Positions 51,114 to 57,277 of a stretch of DNA of 64,000 bases are shown here, piece by piece (position 1 is the first letter of the stretch; each line of letters begins with the position of its first letter). Under the pieces are notes generated by a model, which was not told where the DNA came from, searched no databases, and saw only the letters and a list, made by a program, of their open reading frames with translations. The stretch comes from a virus: positions 1-64,000 of the IMG/VR virus record IMGVR_UViG_3300047462_000185; one strand, written 5' to 3'. The position numbers were made by a program, and so were the translations under genes.

Positions 51114-52120
51114 TCTGCGGCCTCCTGGACCGGTTCTGCGGCCTGCTCGGCCGGTGCCTCATCGGGCATTTTGACGATGGTGACGGCGCCGTTCTTCGCC
51201 TTGCTGGCGCTGATGCCGTGGCCGAACGCGCGGCGCGCCTCCTTCGGGAAAAGCGCCTTGATGTCCTTCTTGGCGGCGTCGAGAATCTTCGCGGCCTCCT
51301 CGTGGTCGATGAACCGGTGTGCCGCATCGGCCCAGGCGTTGCTCGCCGTCATGTCGGTCTCGACCATGCTGCTTAGGTCGAGCACGGCGGGCGGCAGGTT
51401 CATCGCTTTTGGCTCGATGCCGCGCTCGACCGATTGCCAGAACCGCGCCTCGGCCTCGGCCAGTTCGGCCATATAGACCGGATCGAATTCGATGGGCTGG
51501 AGGATGTGCTTGTAGGTGCCCATCGTCATCGAGAGATAGGCGAACTCGGTGCCGGCGACCCACATGTTGTGCTGACATTGGGGCCAGAACTTTTCGATCA
51601 GCTCGGGCAGCTTCTGGAACCCCACCGCTGCCTTACACTCGACAATGCCTGTCATGCCGGCGATCGTGCTGAGCAGGAATCCGTCGAGCGAAGCGTGCCG
51701 GTGCGCCACCTTCGGATGTCGCGCCACCTCGCCGTGACGGGTGATGCGCGTCCCAGGCGCGCAGAAGCCCTGCGCCGCGGCCGCTTCCTCGGTGATGGCG
51801 AGGTTGAGACGTTCGAGCCAATGGCCGCAGCGCACCGTCAGGTCGCCCGAGATGTCATGGTGGGCGCGTTCGCCCCGCATGATCTCGGCCAGTTCGAGCA
51901 GCTTGCCCGGCTCGCCCTTGGCGATGATCCGGGCGTCCGAGCCGCCGATGCTGCGCTCGCGCTGGGCGCGCTGCTTGGGGGTGAGGCCGAGACTGGCCAG
52001 GTCGACGATACCGTCGGGCCGGAGCCCGTAATGGGGCGTCAGTGCTGCCATGACCGAGAGCAGCCGTTCGAGGGAAAGCTCCTCGCTGGCCGCGATGGCG
52101 GCCAATTCCTCATGATCCAT
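51110..52120 (-). CDS. YqaJ-type viral recombinase exonuclease
   Basis: This 336-residue protein starts at ATG 52120. It has the order of YqaJ/lambda-exo-like nucleases: RERSIGGSDARIIAKGEPGK, RCGHWLERLNLAITEEA (Glu ligand), GFLLSTIAGMTGIVECKAAVG (the E-x-K motif) and PQCQHNMWVAGTEFAYLSM. It degrades one strand of DNA ends to give the annealing protein a substrate. It is the first gene of its leftward operon. Confidence 0.85.
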   Translation of the reverse strand: MDHEELAAIAASEELSLERLLSVMAALTPHYGLRPDGIVDLASLGLTPKQRAQRERSIGGSDARIIAKGEPGKLLELAEIMRGERAHHDISGDLTVRCGHWLERLNLAITEEAAAAQGFCAPGTRITRHGEVARHPKVAHRHASLDGFLLSTIAGMTGIVECKAAVGFQKLPELIEKFWPQCQHNMWVAGTEFAYLSMTMGTYKHILQPIEFDPVYMAELAEAEARFWQSVERGIEPKAMNLPPAVLDLSSMVETDMTASNAWADAAHRFIDHEEAAKILDAAKKDIKALFPKEARRAFGHGISASKAKNGAVTIVKMPDEAPAEQAAEPVQEAAE

Positions 52121-52150
52121 TTCGCTGTCCTTGCTGGATTGGCGATAAGC

Positions 52151-52164
52151 TACATGGTAGTGTG
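52151..52164. promoter_or_regulatory. 14-bp palindrome copy 9 (TACATGGTAGTGTG)
   Basis: It lies in the 76-base divergent gap between the leftward recombination operon (start 52120) and the rightward Rmf/CrpP-like gene (start 52197), with TTTTC following on the + strand. The outer C of the left half is changed to T. Confidence 0.5.
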
Positions 52165-52196
52165 TTTTCTCGTCAAGCCCGGGGGACGTGATCAAG

Positions 52197-52517
52197 ATGC
52201 GACGCCGTCCAAACCCACTCAGCCATGTGCCAGTCACGCGAGCACAGGCGATAGCGGCTCACACGGCGGGCCAGCATGCCTATGCTGCTGGCACCGAACA
52301 CGGTGCGTGCGACATCGCGAGTGTAGAGCTTAGGTGGCAATGGCAGGCCGGCTGGCGCGCCGCCGATGCAGCGTTCTGGCGCCGGCTACGCGATTGTGCT
52401 GAGCGCGGCCCGCTTCCAGGTGTTGGTCGCGGTGCGGACCTAGACATAGCTCGCGTCCCACGATCCGCCGTCGAGCCGACACACCGGATGGAGCTTCCAC
52501 CAAACTCACTTGGCTAG
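52197..52517 (+). CDS. Rmf/CrpP-like small protein
   Basis: This 106-residue protein is the only rightward gene inside the leftward arm. The pattern AIAAHTAGQHAYAAGTEHGA, then RWQWQAGWRAADAAFWR, resembles the Rmf/CrpP fold (A-x3-G-x2-A-x3-G, then W-x2-G-W). Members include ribosome-modulation-type and phage-borne proteins. GGGGGA precedes the start; a GTG at 52188 is an alternative. Role unknown; a host-takeover or dormancy role is speculative. Confidence 0.5.
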   Translation: MRRRPNPLSHVPVTRAQAIAAHTAGQHAYAAGTEHGACDIASVELRWQWQAGWRAADAAFWRRLRDCAERGPLPGVGRGADLDIARVPRSAVEPTHRMELPPNSLG

Positions 52518-52523
52518 AATGCG

Positions 52524-52553
52524 AAAAAGCCCCCCGAACAAACGGGCGGCTTT
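52524..52553. terminator. bidirectional terminator between convergent genes
   Basis: GCCCCCCG pairs with CGGGCGGC around a six-base loop, with TTTTT on the minus strand and TTT on the plus. It ends the leftward gene that stops at 52555 and the rightward gene that stops at 52517. Confidence 0.7.
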
Positions 52554-52554
52554 G

Positions 52555-53154
52555 TCACGCTGCGGCCGGTTCGGACTCCGCCGACACCAGGGCCGGCGGA
52601 TCGAATCTCCGCTTGCCGCGGGCCTCCGAGTGCCGGATCACCTTGCGCCGGATTTCATCGGTCAGGGCGACATATTCGTGGTGCATGCGGCCGCCGGCCA
52701 GCAGGAACGCCTCGTCGGTATAGTCCGGCTTGGGCAGGGACGAGACCCAGCCGGGTCCGCGTTCCTTGCCCCAGCGGGACACCGCAGCGGCAGTGCTGGC
52801 CCAGAGGTAGGTTTGCGCCAAGGTGTGCCCCATCGGGGACTCCATGGAGCGGCTGTGCATCACGATCATGATCTCGGTCGGGCCAACCCTGTGGCCGGGC
52901 ATTTGCCCGAACAGGATCTTGAGCCGCTCTTCGTAGATCATGGCCTTCCACTCGTTGATGAATTCGATATCGGTCCATTTGCCGAGATTGTGGAACACGA
53001 CCGGACCGAACGTGTAGCGCCGCTGATCGGCGGTGAGGATCGGCAGATCGGGACATAGGTCGTAGCTGAATTCCAGAACGCGCGGCGGCGAGCCCATGCG
53101 GGCCAGCAGCAGCAGCATCTTCTGGTTCTGGTTAGTTCCGGGTATCTCTGTCAT
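52555..53154 (-). CDS. hypothetical protein, 199 residues
   Basis: ATG 53154 follows GAGGAGACCTGTCCG. The sequence contains FGQMPGHRVGPTEIMIVMHS and RSMESPMGHTLAQTYLWAS. A closely similar pattern (GVMVGPAEIVVAMNNCITDE) occurs in the protein encoded at 53873-54670, so the two may be distant paralogues. Function unknown. Confidence 0.6.
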   Translation of the reverse strand: MTEIPGTNQNQKMLLLLARMGSPPRVLEFSYDLCPDLPILTADQRRYTFGPVVFHNLGKWTDIEFINEWKAMIYEERLKILFGQMPGHRVGPTEIMIVMHSRSMESPMGHTLAQTYLWASTAAAVSRWGKERGPGWVSSLPKPDYTDEAFLLAGGRMHHEYVALTDEIRRKVIRHSEARGKRRFDPPALVSAESEPAAA

Positions 53155-53172
53155 CGGACAGGTCTCCTCAGT

Positions 53173-53190
53173 CCTGGCTCCATTGCCAGG
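53173..53190 (-). promoter_or_regulatory. leader stem-loop before the 199-residue gene
   Basis: CCTGGCAATGGAGCCAGG, then ACTGAGGAGA. Contains GCAAT. Closely matches the leader at 53505. Confidence 0.6.
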
Positions 53191-53197
53191 GGACCGC

Positions 53198-53488
53198 CTA
53201 GTCGGCGGCTTCGACGTCCGATGTGATGCGGCGCTCATCCACGGCGAGCGCGATTGCTTCCCACTCCTTGCGGAGCTGGTCGAGCTTTTCGCAGCGCCGA
53301 CGATGCTGGGCCACAGCAACTTGCATCGCGCCGGGATCCTGCACGTAATAGTCGCGGCCGTTCGGATGAACCTCCTGAAGCAATTTCTGAAGCCGATCGA
53401 TTGCGTCGAGCACTTTTATGATTGGCTCGACCAGGCCGTCGCGTGACGTGCCGTTCATGTGCAGGGTGGGGATGGCGAGCTTTGCCAT
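53198..53488 (-). CDS. hypothetical helical protein, 96 residues
   Basis: ATG 53488 follows GAGGAGACCCGCA. The sequence is largely helical (PIIKVLDAIDRLQKLLQEVH, CEKLDQLRKEWEAIALAV). No family is recognised. Confidence 0.6.
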   Translation of the reverse strand: MAKLAIPTLHMNGTSRDGLVEPIIKVLDAIDRLQKLLQEVHPNGRDYYVQDPGAMQVAVAQHRRRCEKLDQLRKEWEAIALAVDERRITSDVEAAD

Positions 53489-53504
53489 TGCGGGTCTCCT
53501 CAGT

Positions 53505-53522
53505 CCTGGCCCAATTGCCAGG
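53505..53522 (-). promoter_or_regulatory. leader stem-loop before the 96-residue gene
   Basis: CCTGGCAATTGGGCCAGG, then ACTGAGGAGA. The flanking GGCGGTCCC upstream is also shared with the leader at 53173, so about 40 bases are nearly identical. Confidence 0.6.
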
Positions 53523-53532
53523 GGACCGCCGA

Positions 53533-53820
53533 TCAAACGAGATCGGCGGGGTCGACCTTCTGTTTCCAGGGCGCCAGCTGATAGAACAGCGGCTCCAAGC
53601 GTCGCGTTGGCTCGACAAACACGTAGGTCATGTCGAGCTTACGCTTGTCTTCGTCGATCGTGGTGCCCAGGAAATGCACCTTCCAGCGATGCGCCAGATC
53701 CTGGCCCATCGTGCTATAGCCGAACGGGTTGTCTTCGTCGGCCGTCGGTGCGTCCTTGTTGGCGCGAACCCGTTCCAGGGTGGCGCGCAGCTTCTTCGGG
53801 TATTGCTTCTTCTTTGCCAT
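53533..53820 (-). CDS. hypothetical protein, 95 residues
   Basis: The protein begins MAKKKQYPKKLRATLERVRA and has LAHRWKVHFLGTTIDEDKRK. It is basic at the N-terminus, possibly nucleic-acid-binding. GGAGATACT precedes the ATG. Function unknown. Confidence 0.55.
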   Translation of the reverse strand: MAKKKQYPKKLRATLERVRANKDAPTADEDNPFGYSTMGQDLAHRWKVHFLGTTIDEDKRKLDMTYVFVEPTRRLEPLFYQLAPWKQKVDPADLV

Positions 53821-53843
53821 AGTATCTCCAATGGCTTCATCGG

Positions 53844-53858
53844 GCCGCGGGATGCGGC
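53844..53858 (-). promoter_or_regulatory. leader stem-loop before the 95-residue gene
   Basis: GCCGCATCCCGCGGC, then a spacer and GGAGATACTATG. A weaker member of the family. Confidence 0.4.
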
Positions 53859-53872
53859 GAGCCTGACCGCCC

Positions 53873-54670
53873 CTATGCGGGGACGGCCTGCTCTTCTGCC
53901 ATTTGGTTCCTCACGAATTCCTGGTAGCTCATGATCGAGCGTTCGATCGTAGCGGCGAGCTGTTCCAGGTGGGCGGCCTCTTCGGCATTGTCACCTGGTG
54001 TCAGCTTCTTCTGCATGATCTGGATCGCTTCAAGCAGATTGAGTCCAGTGACCGCGGCGATTGCCTTGGCCGTCTTCGTGGGGTGAAGTGCTGCGACGGT
54101 TGTGCGCCGCAGGTTCTGTGCGATTTCCACGTAGGTGTTGTAGTATTGCCCACGCGGTTTAAGCACGGCATCGTCGGGGATCAGATCGCATTTCAGCTTG
54201 GTTGCGGCGTCGGCCAGGGTGAGGCCCTCAAGCTCGGCGCAAACGCGCACCGAGGCCCAGTCGAAAACCTTGCGATATCCTTCCGGCACTTCGTCCGTGA
54301 TGCAATTGTTCATGGCTACCACGATCTCGGCCGGCCCGACCATGACCCCTTTGGTCGCACCGAAGACGACCTCGGCGCGTTGCGACATGGCAAGCGACTC
54401 GATCTCAGGGGTGCGGTCATGGGTTGGCATGTCGGGGTGGCTACGCCACTGCATCAGGGGCGCGGCCAGGTAGGCGCTCTGGTTCGGGGGCAGCGGATCA
54501 TAGAGACCGAGCGTTGCTGCGAGCTCATCGAGCGCTGCTACCAGGTTCCCTGGCATTCCGAACCGTGCCGCTTCGAGCAGCACGAGCCGGGTGAATTCGC
54601 CGGGGTTTGCGATGATCTTGCGTCCCAACGCGGATGCCGTCATGACTTGTGCAACAGATGATGACATCAT
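53873..54670 (-). CDS. hypothetical protein, 265 residues
   Basis: Two ATG codons in a row follow AGGAGAAC; the first is chosen. The protein includes EFTRLVLLEAARFGMPGNLV, GATKGVMVGPAEIVVAMNNC and a helical C-terminus (LEQLAATIERSIMSYQEFVR). It shares a short motif with the 199-residue protein at 52555-53154. Function unknown. Confidence 0.6.
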   Translation of the reverse strand: MMSSSVAQVMTASALGRKIIANPGEFTRLVLLEAARFGMPGNLVAALDELAATLGLYDPLPPNQSAYLAAPLMQWRSHPDMPTHDRTPEIESLAMSQRAEVVFGATKGVMVGPAEIVVAMNNCITDEVPEGYRKVFDWASVRVCAELEGLTLADAATKLKCDLIPDDAVLKPRGQYYNTYVEIAQNLRRTTVAALHPTKTAKAIAAVTGLNLLEAIQIMQKKLTPGDNAEEAAHLEQLAATIERSIMSYQEFVRNQMAEEQAVPA

Positions 54671-54681
54671 GTTCTCCTGGT

Positions 54682-54703
54682 CGGCACGCGGGATTGCGTG
54701 CCG
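54682..54703 (-). promoter_or_regulatory. leader stem-loop before the 265-residue gene
   Basis: CGGCACGC and GCGTGCCG form an eight-base stem around AATCCC, with GCAAT at the loop side. ACCAGGAGAACATG follows. The longest stem of the family. Confidence 0.6.
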
Positions 54704-54739
54704 GGCAACAGCTTTTCAATGGCTATGCCACTCAGGCGA

Positions 54740-55300
54740 TCATCTCGGATCGCCTGGTTCGCTGTTGAGGATTTCCCATCCCTTCCCTTCCTGACCTGGG
54801 TGGACCGGTGCATACCGATGAACCTCCGGCTTGCCGATCGCCAGTCCTTGTTCGCGCTCGATATGCTCTACAAATCGCATGAAAAGCGCTCTTCTGAACT
54901 CGGGATTGGTTTGCAGCAGTCGTCGGAATTCGCCGTAGACCTCGTTGTTGCTACGGGCATTTATCAGGACACGGGTGGGGACAGGATCATAGTGCAGATC
55001 GAATCTGAGCTCGAATTTCACGAGTGGCAGTTCGATTGTGTCAGTCTCTTTCAGCCGTTTCAGATCAACGGTTGAAAGAGCCATGTCGAACAGACCCTCA
55101 AAGGTGAGGGCCTCGTCGTGGTCGGCGAGCGGCTTGATGATGATTTCATCGCCACCCTCGTCGCAGAGCAGGGTCGGTTTTTCGAACCTGACTGCCATAT
55201 TGATCAGATCGATTTCGTCTTCGGTCTGCATCACGTCCAGTAGTTGCGCCATCGAAAGTTCGAGGCGTTTCATGCCGGATTTGTAAACTGAGAATTGCAT
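54740..55300 (-). CDS. hypothetical protein, 186 residues
   Basis: The protein begins MQFSVYKSGMKRLELSMAQL. It is acidic with a beta-rich middle (LPLVKFELRFDLHYDPVPTR) and a helical end (LQTNPEFRRALFMRFVEHIE). No leader hairpin is visible, unlike most neighbours. Function unknown. Confidence 0.55.
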   Translation of the reverse strand: MQFSVYKSGMKRLELSMAQLLDVMQTEDEIDLINMAVRFEKPTLLCDEGGDEIIIKPLADHDEALTFEGLFDMALSTVDLKRLKETDTIELPLVKFELRFDLHYDPVPTRVLINARSNNEVYGEFRRLLQTNPEFRRALFMRFVEHIEREQGLAIGKPEVHRYAPVHPGQEGKGWEILNSEPGDPR

Positions 55301-55309
55301 TGGGTTCGC

Positions 55310-55813
55310 CTATGCTGGTGGAACAAGTGCGGGATAGCGTGACCGAGCCACGTCTGTGACGTCGATCTGCGCCACGCTTCCGAACGATCCTCTGGTTGTC
55401 ATGTCGTGGACCGCATCGCGGAGCGATTCGACCAGTTGGTGGACATCGACCGTGACGCGCTCATGCGCTTCGCGGCTGCCGCCCTGCCAGGCATCGATCA
55501 CTTCGCAAGCCTCCTCGCCGGACGTAACGCCGTCGATGAGAAGGTCTGTCGTTGCGGTCAACGTGACATCCACGCGCGCCGTGTATTGTTCTGGTCGCGG
55601 CGTGAACAGAGGCAGGTCGTCATCGTCCGCCCGATAGAGCGAGACGGTGGCGACGAGATTTCCAAGCATTCTCACTTGCACGTCCTTCTCGAACGAGAGC
55701 GCGACAAGCGTCTCGACCGGATCGGTGTGCGGGTGCAGCCGAGAGACAAAATCATCGAGGCCGAGGACACTGGTTGTGCCGTCGGCATGATGAATTCGGA
55801 ATGACGGTGGCAT
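55310..55813 (-). CDS. hypothetical protein, first gene of the leftward arm
   Basis: ATG 55813 follows AAGGAGACAGGA. This 167-residue protein has FRIHHADGTTSVLGLDDFVS and a beta-rich centre (VRMLGNLVATVSLYRADDDD). As the first gene from the central divergent region it would be expressed early. Function unknown. Confidence 0.6.
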   Translation of the reverse strand: MPPSFRIHHADGTTSVLGLDDFVSRLHPHTDPVETLVALSFEKDVQVRMLGNLVATVSLYRADDDDLPLFTPRPEQYTARVDVTLTATTDLLIDGVTSGEEACEVIDAWQGGSREAHERVTVDVHQLVESLRDAVHDMTTRGSFGSVAQIDVTDVARSRYPALVPPA

Positions 55814-55921
55814 TCCTGTCTCCTTCGATTGTTTGGGGGTGTGACGAGTCCGAAACGGCAATCGTCACGGAATAGATATGGTGCGCAGATCGGCCAAAAT
55901 CAACGAGTTGGGGCCTGGCGA

Positions 55922-55935
55922 CTCATTTGCATGTG
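55922..55935. promoter_or_regulatory. 14-bp palindrome copy 10 (CTCATTTGCATGTG)
   Basis: The right half is perfect and followed by TTTTTTT; the left half is degenerate. It lies 108 bases before the first leftward gene. Confidence 0.4.
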
Positions 55936-56002
55936 TTTTTTTGTTCGGGCTTGCACGGGCGCCGGGTGCGGGATTAGGTTCTCGGCTTCGGTCCAAATGA
56001 AA

Positions 56003-56029
56003 ACCCCCCGGCCTGGCGGGCCGAGGGGT
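56003..56029 (-). terminator. leftward terminator-like hairpin in the control region
   Basis: On the minus strand ACCCCTCGGCC pairs with GGCCGGGGGGT (one mismatch) around five bases, followed by TTTTCATTT. No leftward gene lies just before it, so it may end a short RNA that starts further right. Confidence 0.45.
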
Positions 56030-56179
56030 CTGAAGGGATCGATCAATTCGCTTGGCTGTTACCGCAGCCTTGCGGCGATGCTGGGGGCGTCGGCCCCGGC
56101 CCGGACTGATCCCGAGTCGCTTAGGCTTGGGATATATGGGCTTTTCAGCCTCGTCGCAAGGCCTTCCGCAACGCGAAAG

Positions 56180-56193
56180 CACACATTGCTGTG
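56180..56193. promoter_or_regulatory. 14-bp palindrome copy 11 (CACACATTGCTGTG)
   Basis: Followed by TTTTC. It lies 16 bases before the ATG of the replication initiator gene. Confidence 0.55.
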
Positions 56194-56209
56194 TTTTCAT
56201 GGAGGGTCG

Positions 56210-57277
56210 ATGCATTCGTCGTTCAACGCCCCGGCCTGCTCTTGGGCATTTTCAATCACAGCGCCCTCGGCGCACGCAAAGCTGCTGTTGGTAGCGGTGG
56301 CTGCGCATGCGGATCAGGACGGGCTGTCGAAGGTCTCGATCACGCGGTTGGCCGAGATGACGGATATGAGCTTGCGGGGCGTTCACAACGTCCTGGCCCA
56401 ACTTGAGCGGGCACGCCTGATCGCCGGCGAGCGAGTGCCGGGCATCGTGACGGCCTACAGAATCAAATGGCGTGGCACCGCCAAGGAAATGGAGACCCCT
56501 GCACCGGATGCAGGGGTGGTTGTCGGAACTCCTGCACCGGATGCAGGGGTGGTTGTCGGAACCCCTGCACCGGATGCAGGGGTGGTTGTCGGAACCCCTG
56601 CACCGGATGCAGGGGTTCGCGCGCGCGTAGATTCTGAATCTCAGAGAGAGAAAGAAAGAAAGGAAGTAAGCAAGTCCTCAGATTCTTCTCCGCTTCGCTA
56701 CGAAGAATCTGAGACCCCCCTGCCCCCCACAGAAATTCCGACAGCGGCACAACTCGCCAAGGCTGAGATTGGCGGCAGGATGCGGGACATTTGGAACGCG
56801 GTGGTCAAGCCGTTCCCGCATTTTGCCCAGTCGAAGTGGCTCACCCCGAAGCTGCTCAATCTCGCGGTCGAGCGGTTCCAGCACGAGTTCAACCGCAGCT
56901 TCGAGCAGTGGGAAGCCTATTGCCGCAGGTTGACCAGGAACGCGTGGCTCCGCGGCGAACGTCCGGACGACAGGTCGTGGCGCCCCAGCATCGAGTGGGC
57001 CATCCAGGCCGACACGGTGCTGAAGGAGGCCGAGGGCCGCTACCCGCCCGACCCGGAGCCGAAGCCCCAGGTCGTGCAGCCGATGCACGACGTCGATCCC
57101 ACCCAGGACCCGATCTGGGGCAAGCCGAACAGGATCAAGCTCGAGATCGCGCTGGCGATGCAGCGCCCCGTGATCGACGACGCCAAGCTCCAGGAGCTGT
57201 CGCGCGACTACAAGGCGGCGCTGGTCGAGGCCAGAGCCGCCCAGGCCGCGCTGAGCGGGGCGGTGGCCCATGTCTGA
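56210..57277 (+). CDS. replication initiator-like protein with internal iterons
   Basis: This 355-residue protein starts at ATG 56210 after GGAGGG. The N-terminus is a winged helix-turn-helix of the replication type: SAHAKLLLVAVAAHADQDGL, VSITRLAEMTDMSLRGVHNV and LAQLERARLIAGERV. Residues 95-135 are four copies of TPAPDAGVVVG encoded by 33-base DNA repeats. The C-terminal part is helical with Trp residues (WNAVVKPFPHFAQSKWLTPK) and would bind the helicase. The initiator gene precedes the primase-helicase gene, as O precedes P in lambda. Confidence 0.75.
   Translation: MHSSFNAPACSWAFSITAPSAHAKLLLVAVAAHADQDGLSKVSITRLAEMTDMSLRGVHNVLAQLERARLIAGERVPGIVTAYRIKWRGTAKEMETPAPDAGVVVGTPAPDAGVVVGTPAPDAGVVVGTPAPDAGVRARVDSESQREKERKEVSKSSDSSPLRYEESETPLPPTEIPTAAQLAKAEIGGRMRDIWNAVVKPFPHFAQSKWLTPKLLNLAVERFQHEFNRSFEQWEAYCRRLTRNAWLRGERPDDRSWRPSIEWAIQADTVLKEAEGRYPPDPEPKPQVVQPMHDVDPTQDPIWGKPNRIKLEIALAMQRPVIDDAKLQELSRDYKAALVEARAAQAALSGAVAHV
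56495..56616 (+). repeat. four 33-base direct repeats, iteron-like
   Basis: Units begin at 56495, 56528, 56561 and 56594 (the last is 23 bases). Each contains the dyad CCCCTGCA-ccgga-TGCAGGGG; the second unit has one base changed. Unit length keeps the reading frame. The repeats lie within the initiator gene. Confidence 0.85.
56617..56713 (+). other. candidate replication origin: AT/purine-rich segment plus dyad
   Basis: After the iterons comes a purine-rich, relatively AT-rich stretch (56627-56676, with AGAGAGAGAAAGAAAGAAAG). It is followed by an inverted repeat with 12-base arms (CTCAGATTCTTC at 56677-56688 and GAAGAATCTGAG at 56702-56713). Iterons, AT-rich block and inverted repeat come in the same order as in the lambda origin inside gene O. 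Confidence 0.55.

Larger units (their letters stand above)
55814..56209. promoter_or_regulatory. central divergent control region
   Basis: About 400 bases separate the leftward arm from the replication operon. It holds two palindrome copies, one near each end, and a leftward terminator-like hairpin in the middle. The minus-strand frame across it (55865-56215) reads like a shadow and is not called. This is the likely early promoter region. Confidence 0.5.

Noticed and set aside
55865-56215. 116-codon minus-strand frame in the control region
   Set aside because: It crosses a terminator-like hairpin and two palindromes, is very Pro/Arg-rich and has no ribosome site.
56495-56616. 33-base repeats as a CRISPR array
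   Set aside because: Repeats are directly adjacent with no unique spacers, keep the reading frame and have no cas genes nearby; iterons explain them better.
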